From Acidimicrobiia bacterium (GTDB lineage: Bacteria; Actinomycetota; Acidimicrobiia; Acidimicrobiales; Ilumatobacteraceae): 9,673 nt of DNA. The DNA is taken from the NCBI GenBank assembly GCA_009927565.1, contig RFMT01000420.1:1-9673 (forward strand), written 5' to 3'. Both the position numbers and the translations under genes were made by a program. The notes beneath the pieces were generated by a model. It saw nothing but the letters and a program-made list of their open reading frames with translations, ran no database searches and was not told the DNA's origin. Below are positions 6,874-9,673 of this stretch, in pieces; position 1 is the first letter of the stretch, and every line of letters starts with the position of its first letter.

Positions 6874-6893
6874 TTAAGTTTGAGAGAACTTAA
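6874..6893. repeat. Perfect 7-bp inverted repeat upstream of the kinase gene
   Basis: Arms TTAAGTT (6874-6880) and AACTTAA (6887-6893) flank a 6-nt spacer TGAGAG, ending 17 nt before ATG 6911. It is AT-rich, so it would be a weak RNA hairpin and fits a dimeric-repressor operator better than a terminator. The left arm contains TAAGTT, which fits TANNNT and could be a -10, in which case operator and promoter would overlap. The rest of the 100-nt gap 6811-6910 shows no other structure I can support. Confidence 0.4.
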
Positions 6894-6900
6894 TTCGATT

Positions 6901-6905
6901 GGGGG
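6901..6905 (+). promoter_or_regulatory. G-rich Shine-Dalgarno deciding the kinase start
   Basis: GGGGG followed by 5 nt and ATG 6911. It supports ATG 6911 over the in-frame TTG at 6899, which would place this sequence inside the coding region. Confidence 0.5.
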
Positions 6906-6910
6906 TCGAA

Positions 6911-7960
6911 ATGAGTGTTGCAATACCTGGGTCGATCAACGACGTAAATGCTCAGTGGCTTGCTGATGCCACGGGGCTTGATATTAAAACTGCTGATATC
7001 GGCATAATTGGGGTTGGTGTCGGTGTGGCCAGCGCGGTCTATCGCGCGAAATTGACCGGCAATAATTGCCCTGAGAGTGTCATCGTTAAGATGCCGGCGC
7101 TCGACGAGGCTGCGGTTTTTACGTCGACAATTCTGCGAATGTACATTCGCGAAGTTCGATTCTTCAAAACTTTGGCTAAAGAATGTCCTGTGATTACTCC
7201 AAAGTCATTTTTTGGCGCAATCAACGAAGAAACGAGCCAGTTTGCGATGGTGCTTGAAGATCTTGCGGGTCATCGCATCATTGATCAGACGGTTGGTATA
7301 ACAATTGACGATGCGCGCCGCGCCGTTGATGCTCTAGCAAAAATTCACGCCAAGTGGTGGGGGCGTGCTGATGGTTTGGCGGCTGACGGCACAACAATTC
7401 CGTTTAGTGATCCGATTTATCCCGCGGTGTTGCCGGTGGTTTTTGCAGAGGGATGGGAGAAAGTGAAAAAAGAGCTTGATCTCACCGAGTCGATCATGGA
7501 AGTTGGTGAAAAATTCGCTCCGGCGATTGGCGGTTTGATGTCGTCGCTGATGGATGGCGTGACGACGCTCGCTCACGGCGACTTTCGTGCAGACAACATG
7601 ATGTTTACCAAGAACAACGAGTTCATTCTTTACGATTTCCAATTAATCGGCACTGGTTCGGGGGCCTACGACCTGGCGTACTTCTTGACGCAAAGTCTGA
7701 CACCTGATGACGCCAGCAAATATGAGCAAGAGTTGTTCGAACGATGGCTCGAAGGTTTGCGTGCGAATGGTGTGACCGACATTGACCGAGATCGATTGTG
7801 GTTGCAATATCGTGGCACCGCGTTGTTTTGTTTGGTTTATCCAGTTGTTGCGAGTCGTGGCATGGATCTCAACGAGCCCCGATCGCGGGCGCTCGTAGAA
7901 ACGATGAATTCTCGCTTCGAGCGAGCATTTCACGAACTGGATCTTGCTAAATTGATTTAA
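6911..7960 (+). CDS. CHK / ecdysteroid-kinase-like phosphotransferase
   Basis: A 349-residue protein-kinase-fold small-molecule kinase (APH-like; CHK/EcKinase, DUF1679 group). Visible kinase elements: Gly-rich loop GVGVGVASAVYR (34-45), ATP-binding lysine in VIVKMP (Lys60), helix-C glutamate in YIREVRFF (Glu81), hinge MVLEDLAG (113-120), catalytic loop LAHGDFRADNMMF (220-232, Asp224 and Asn229), and metal-binding YDFQ (241-244, Asp242) in place of DFG, typical of this group. GSGAYDLAYFLTQSL (249-263) is also characteristic. The family phosphorylates hydroxyls on small molecules such as sterols in eukaryotes; bacterial substrates are mostly unknown, and I do not assign one. A histidine phosphatase gene follows after 3 nt. 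The active site appears intact, so it is likely functional. Confidence 0.85.
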   Translation: MSVAIPGSINDVNAQWLADATGLDIKTADIGIIGVGVGVASAVYRAKLTGNNCPESVIVKMPALDEAAVFTSTILRMYIREVRFFKTLAKECPVITPKSFFGAINEETSQFAMVLEDLAGHRIIDQTVGITIDDARRAVDALAKIHAKWWGRADGLAADGTTIPFSDPIYPAVLPVVFAEGWEKVKKELDLTESIMEVGEKFAPAIGGLMSSLMDGVTTLAHGDFRADNMMFTKNNEFILYDFQLIGTGSGAYDLAYFLTQSLTPDDASKYEQELFERWLEGLRANGVTDIDRDRLWLQYRGTALFCLVYPVVASRGMDLNEPRSRALVETMNSRFERAFHELDLAKLI

Positions 7961-7963
7961 CAA

Positions 7964-8551
7964 ATGGAGTTGATACTTGTTCGGCACGGTTTGCCGTTGC
8001 GCCGAGAAGTAGTTGAAGGTCCGGCTGACCCCGAACTTTCGCCCGAAGGCGTTGATCAGGCGTCTCGGCTTGCGAACTATTTAGCCTCCGAAAAAATTGC
8101 GGCGATCTATTCGAGTCCGATGAAGCGTGCAATTCAGACCGCCGAGCCTTTGGCTCAGACGATTGGTTTACCGATTTCAATAGTTGACGAAGTTGCCGAA
8201 TACGATCGACTCTCGAACGAGTACATACCGATCGAAGAATTGCGTGCAGCCAATGACGAAAGGTGGCAAAAACTTCTTGCGGGCGAGTGGCATTCAGATT
8301 CAGACACGCTTGAGAGTTTTCGCAATCGAGTTATTTCGAGCCTTGAGCAGTTGATTAGTCAACATGCCTCGCAGCGAATAGTCGTGACTTGTCACGGTGG
8401 CGTGATTAATCAGTATCTGGCACACATTTTGGGCATCACAACTGAACGCGGATTTTTTTATCCGCAATACACTTCGATTCATCGAGTCGTGGCTTCAAAA
8501 AACGGTTTACGATCGGTCGGTTCGTTAAACGAAATCGCGCACCTGCGTTAG
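7964..8551 (+). CDS. Histidine phosphatase superfamily protein (phosphoglycerate mutase-like)
   Basis: A 195-residue branch-1 histidine phosphatase. The N-terminal LILVRHGLP carries the phospho-accepting His8 in the RHG motif. LSPEGVDQASRLANYL (25-40) is the standard follow-on helix, and AAIYSSPMKRAIQTAEPLA (46-64) supplies the second phosphate-binding arginine (Arg55). An acidic loop at 74-80 is a candidate for the general acid, and VVTCHGGVINQ (140-150) gives the second catalytic histidine, His144. The length fits small cobC/gpmB-like phosphatases rather than the 230-250-residue mutases, so a phosphatase is more likely than a glycolytic mutase. It begins 3 nt after the kinase stop without its own ribosome site, so it is almost certainly translated by coupling. 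Substrate unknown; the pairing suggests the same or a related phosphoester. Confidence 0.88.
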   Translation: MELILVRHGLPLRREVVEGPADPELSPEGVDQASRLANYLASEKIAAIYSSPMKRAIQTAEPLAQTIGLPISIVDEVAEYDRLSNEYIPIEELRAANDERWQKLLAGEWHSDSDTLESFRNRVISSLEQLISQHASQRIVVTCHGGVINQYLAHILGITTERGFFYPQYTSIHRVVASKNGLRSVGSLNEIAHLR

Positions 8552-8562
8552 TTTGCAACAAT

Positions 8563-8580
8563 TCGCGCGAGTTTGCGCGA
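8563..8580. terminator. GC-rich hairpin in the convergent gap, possible terminator
   Basis: Stem arms TCGCGC (8563-8568) and GCGCGA (8575-8580) with loop GAGTTT, in the 52-nt space (8552-8603) between two converging genes. There is no U-tract on either strand, so it is not a classical intrinsic terminator; the placement is the main argument. The same bases also form a direct repeat, GCGCGAG at 8565-8571 and 8575-8581. Confidence 0.3.
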
Positions 8581-8603
8581 GATCAAGCCCAAGTCGCGCG
8601 CGG

Positions 8604-9449
8604 TTAGCGGCGCAACAACGGCGCAGTCAGGCACGTTGGCCCACCGTCACCTTTGACCGCTACATTTTCGCCGTTGAAAATGTGCACGGTCACGCCAGAC
8701 TCACGAAGTTTGCCTTCTATTTCTGGGTTGCCGGCAGCTAAAACAACGACATCGGGCGCAATAGTCAAGATATTTGCACCTTGAGTATGAACTTCGGTGT
8801 CGTTAACTGTGAGCCAAGAAATATTTCGCGACCGAAGAAACTCGAGCAAGCGAATTGGTGCGAGCGGTTCATAGACGACTGCTCGCGAATGACTGATCGG
8901 AGACAGCACCGACATCAAATGCAATACTGCGCTAGGTCCTTGGAAGTGTGGCAAGTCAAAGGCATGAACTTCAACACCAAATGGCGCGAGCATTCTTTTG
9001 ATTTGCGCGATGCCTTCGCCGTTAGTTCGATAACCATGGCCGATTAAAAGTGTTTTTGCGTCAAGCCAGACTTTGTCGCCACCGTCAGCGATTGCCGACC
9101 CGGTGAGTTCACCCAAGATAGGCACGCCAATGCGCTCGAGGTCTTTGCGAATTTGGGCTGGTTCTGGTTGGCGAACAGGCTTACCCATTTGCAACAAAAT
9201 TGCGCCATGTGGTGTCATGATCATCGGGTCGTGCATGTAGACAGCATCGACCAGGCCATCGACGGCGCTGGCTATGTGAACTTTGCATCCGAGTTTTTCC
9301 AACAACTGCACAAATTCGTTGTGTTCGCGCACGAGTGAATTGCGGTCGGGTTCGCGCCACTGGGCATCGGTAACGAAATTGCCAACAGTTGTTGGGGTGC
9401 GCACAAGAACATGTTCAAGTTTCGAAACCATGTCTGGCGTGCCCCACAT
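8604..9449 (-). CDS. DDAH-like amidinohydrolase (guanidine-modifying superfamily)
   Basis: A 281-residue protein of the dimethylarginine dimethylaminohydrolase / arginine deiminase / amidinotransferase superfamily, predicted to hydrolyse a guanidino compound, such as dimethylarginine to citrulline plus dimethylamine. Motifs: LEHVLVRTP (11-19), YMHDPMIMTPHGAIL (71-85, substrate-side Asp74), IADGGDKVWLD (120-130), LIGHGYRTNGEGI (135-147, Arg141), catalytic-type His177 in VLHLMS, GANILTIAPDVVVL, and nucleophile Cys273 in GDGGPTCLTAPLLR near the C-terminus. The DGGD, His and Cys triad elements are all present. Length is close to DDAH (about 255-285) and far below arginine deiminase (about 400), so a deiminase is less likely. 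ATG 9449 is used because Trp-Gly before MVSKL resembles family N-termini; ATG 9431 is the alternative. Divergent from the carotenoid oxygenase gene. Confidence 0.82.
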   Translation of the reverse strand: MWGTPDMVSKLEHVLVRTPTTVGNFVTDAQWREPDRNSLVREHNEFVQLLEKLGCKVHIASAVDGLVDAVYMHDPMIMTPHGAILLQMGKPVRQPEPAQIRKDLERIGVPILGELTGSAIADGGDKVWLDAKTLLIGHGYRTNGEGIAQIKRMLAPFGVEVHAFDLPHFQGPSAVLHLMSVLSPISHSRAVVYEPLAPIRLLEFLRSRNISWLTVNDTEVHTQGANILTIAPDVVVLAAGNPEIEGKLRESGVTVHIFNGENVAVKGDGGPTCLTAPLLRR

Positions 9450-9457
9450 AGGTTCTT

Positions 9458-9463
9458 ACGCTA
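9458..9463 (-). promoter_or_regulatory. Putative -10 hexamer of the amidinohydrolase gene
   Basis: TAGCGT on the minus strand, 8 nt before ATG 9449. It is the mirror image of the hexamer at 9476-9481, and both lie within a 39-nt divergent gap too short for ordinary leaders plus two promoters. No clear -35 is seen. Confidence 0.4.
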
Positions 9464-9475
9464 CGGCAGAACTGT

Positions 9476-9481
9476 TAGCGT
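9476..9481 (+). promoter_or_regulatory. Putative -10 hexamer of the carotenoid oxygenase gene
   Basis: TAGCGT, 7 nt before ATG 9489, with no Shine-Dalgarno in between. This is the leaderless arrangement also seen before the hydrolase and lipoprotein genes. The would-be -35 position falls inside the opposite gene's promoter, so the two may be mutually exclusive or co-regulated. Confidence 0.4.
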
Positions 9482-9488
9482 TTCAGAT

Positions 9489-9673
9489 ATGGCGAACGCG
9501 GCGGCCTTACGAAAATCGAGCAATCCTTTTTTGGCTGGCAACTTGGCGCCTGTCGATGTTGAAACAACTGCCTTTGATTTGCAAGTGACGGGCAAATTGC
9601 CAGACGAGTTGACGGGTCGTTATTTGCGCAACGGACCAAACCCGATTGGTGAAGTTAACCCCGATTCGTATCA
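9489..9673 (+). CDS. Carotenoid oxygenase (carotenoid cleavage dioxygenase family), N-terminal part
   Basis: The first 61 codons of a gene that continues past the right edge. The translation shows the family's conserved N-terminus: NPFLAGNLAPVDVE (12-25), TAFDLQVTGKLPDELTGRYLRNGPNPIG (27-54) and a final NPDSY. Family members next carry a Trp-Phe-x-Gly-Asp-Gly-Met stretch, and the two leftover bases (CA) fit the expected His. These are non-heme iron enzymes with four His ligands that cleave C=C bonds in apocarotenoids, carotenoids or stilbenes; none of the iron ligands is in view, so activity and substrate cannot be judged. There is no in-frame start upstream of ATG 9489 in the 39-nt gap. Confidence 0.88.
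   Translation, partial: MANAAALRKSSNPFLAGNLAPVDVETTAFDLQVTGKLPDELTGRYLRNGPNPIGEVNPDSY

Noticed and set aside
6899..6910. TTG start for the kinase at 6899
   Set aside because: It adds only four residues and would bury the GGGGG ribosome site in the coding sequence; ATG 6911 is the better start.
8604..9449. Arginine deiminase (arcA) as the identity of the amidinohydrolase
   Set aside because: At 281 residues it is far shorter than arginine deiminases (about 400) and lacks their helical insertion domain; the DDAH-like reading fits better.
9536..9588. Plus-strand open frame ending at 9588 that starts inside the amidinohydrolase gene
   Set aside because: It is a different frame from the carotenoid oxygenase start, and its translation shows no family features.
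1..9673. Defence system, toxin-antitoxin pair, prophage, transposon or CRISPR array
   Set aside because: No repeat-spacer array, transposase, integrase, nuclease or toxin-like small gene was found. The M23 peptidase and the pentapeptide protein alone are not evidence for a phage or immunity module.

Overview
The window looks like a core-metabolism and nutrient-scavenging stretch of a free-living, aerobic, heterotrophic bacterium with roughly balanced base composition. I lean towards an actinobacterium of the class Acidimicrobiia. The reasons are a lipoprotein with a long Thr tract followed by a Leu-Pro-Pro-Thr linker, several GTG starts, few Shine-Dalgarno sequences, and TANNNT hexamers 7-8 nt before start codons, as in leaderless actinobacterial transcripts. 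This placement is an inference from style, not from a marker gene. I see no rRNA, tRNA, CRISPR array, transposase, phage gene or integration scar.

Region 1 (1-6128, all on the minus strand, read from right to left) is a tight row of six genes: an MscS-type mechanosensitive channel, a secreted M23 zinc peptidase, an alkaline-phosphatase-fold hydrolase of the phosphonate monoester hydrolase/sulfatase type, a PLP enzyme best read as D-cysteine desulfhydrase, HutD, and urocanate hydratase HutU. HutU runs off the left edge, and its long open frame is easy to miss because its stop codon lies outside the window. A promoter-like hexamer just before the hydrolase suggests that hydrolase-PLP enzyme-hutD-hutU may form its own transcript. 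The hutD-hutU pair marks histidine breakdown; the other hut genes are not in view.

Region 2 (6129-8551, plus strand) starts from a 55-nt divergent intergenic region. It carries a surface lipoprotein with a Thr-rich stalk and a 16-repeat pentapeptide solenoid. After a 100-nt gap containing a perfect inverted repeat come a CHK/ecdysteroid-kinase-like phosphotransferase and a histidine phosphatase separated by 3 nt.

Region 3 (8552-9673) has a short convergent gap with a GC-rich hairpin, a minus-strand DDAH-like amidinohydrolase, a 39-nt divergent intergenic region with mirrored TAGCGT hexamers, and the first 61 codons of a plus-strand carotenoid oxygenase.

The shared theme is uptake-side catabolism of nitrogen, sulfur and phosphorus compounds. 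I found no convincing previously undescribed multi-gene system. The points most worth checking are the leaderless-start pattern, the sulfur/phosphorus/hut gene cluster, the kinase-phosphatase pair and the pentapeptide lipoprotein.
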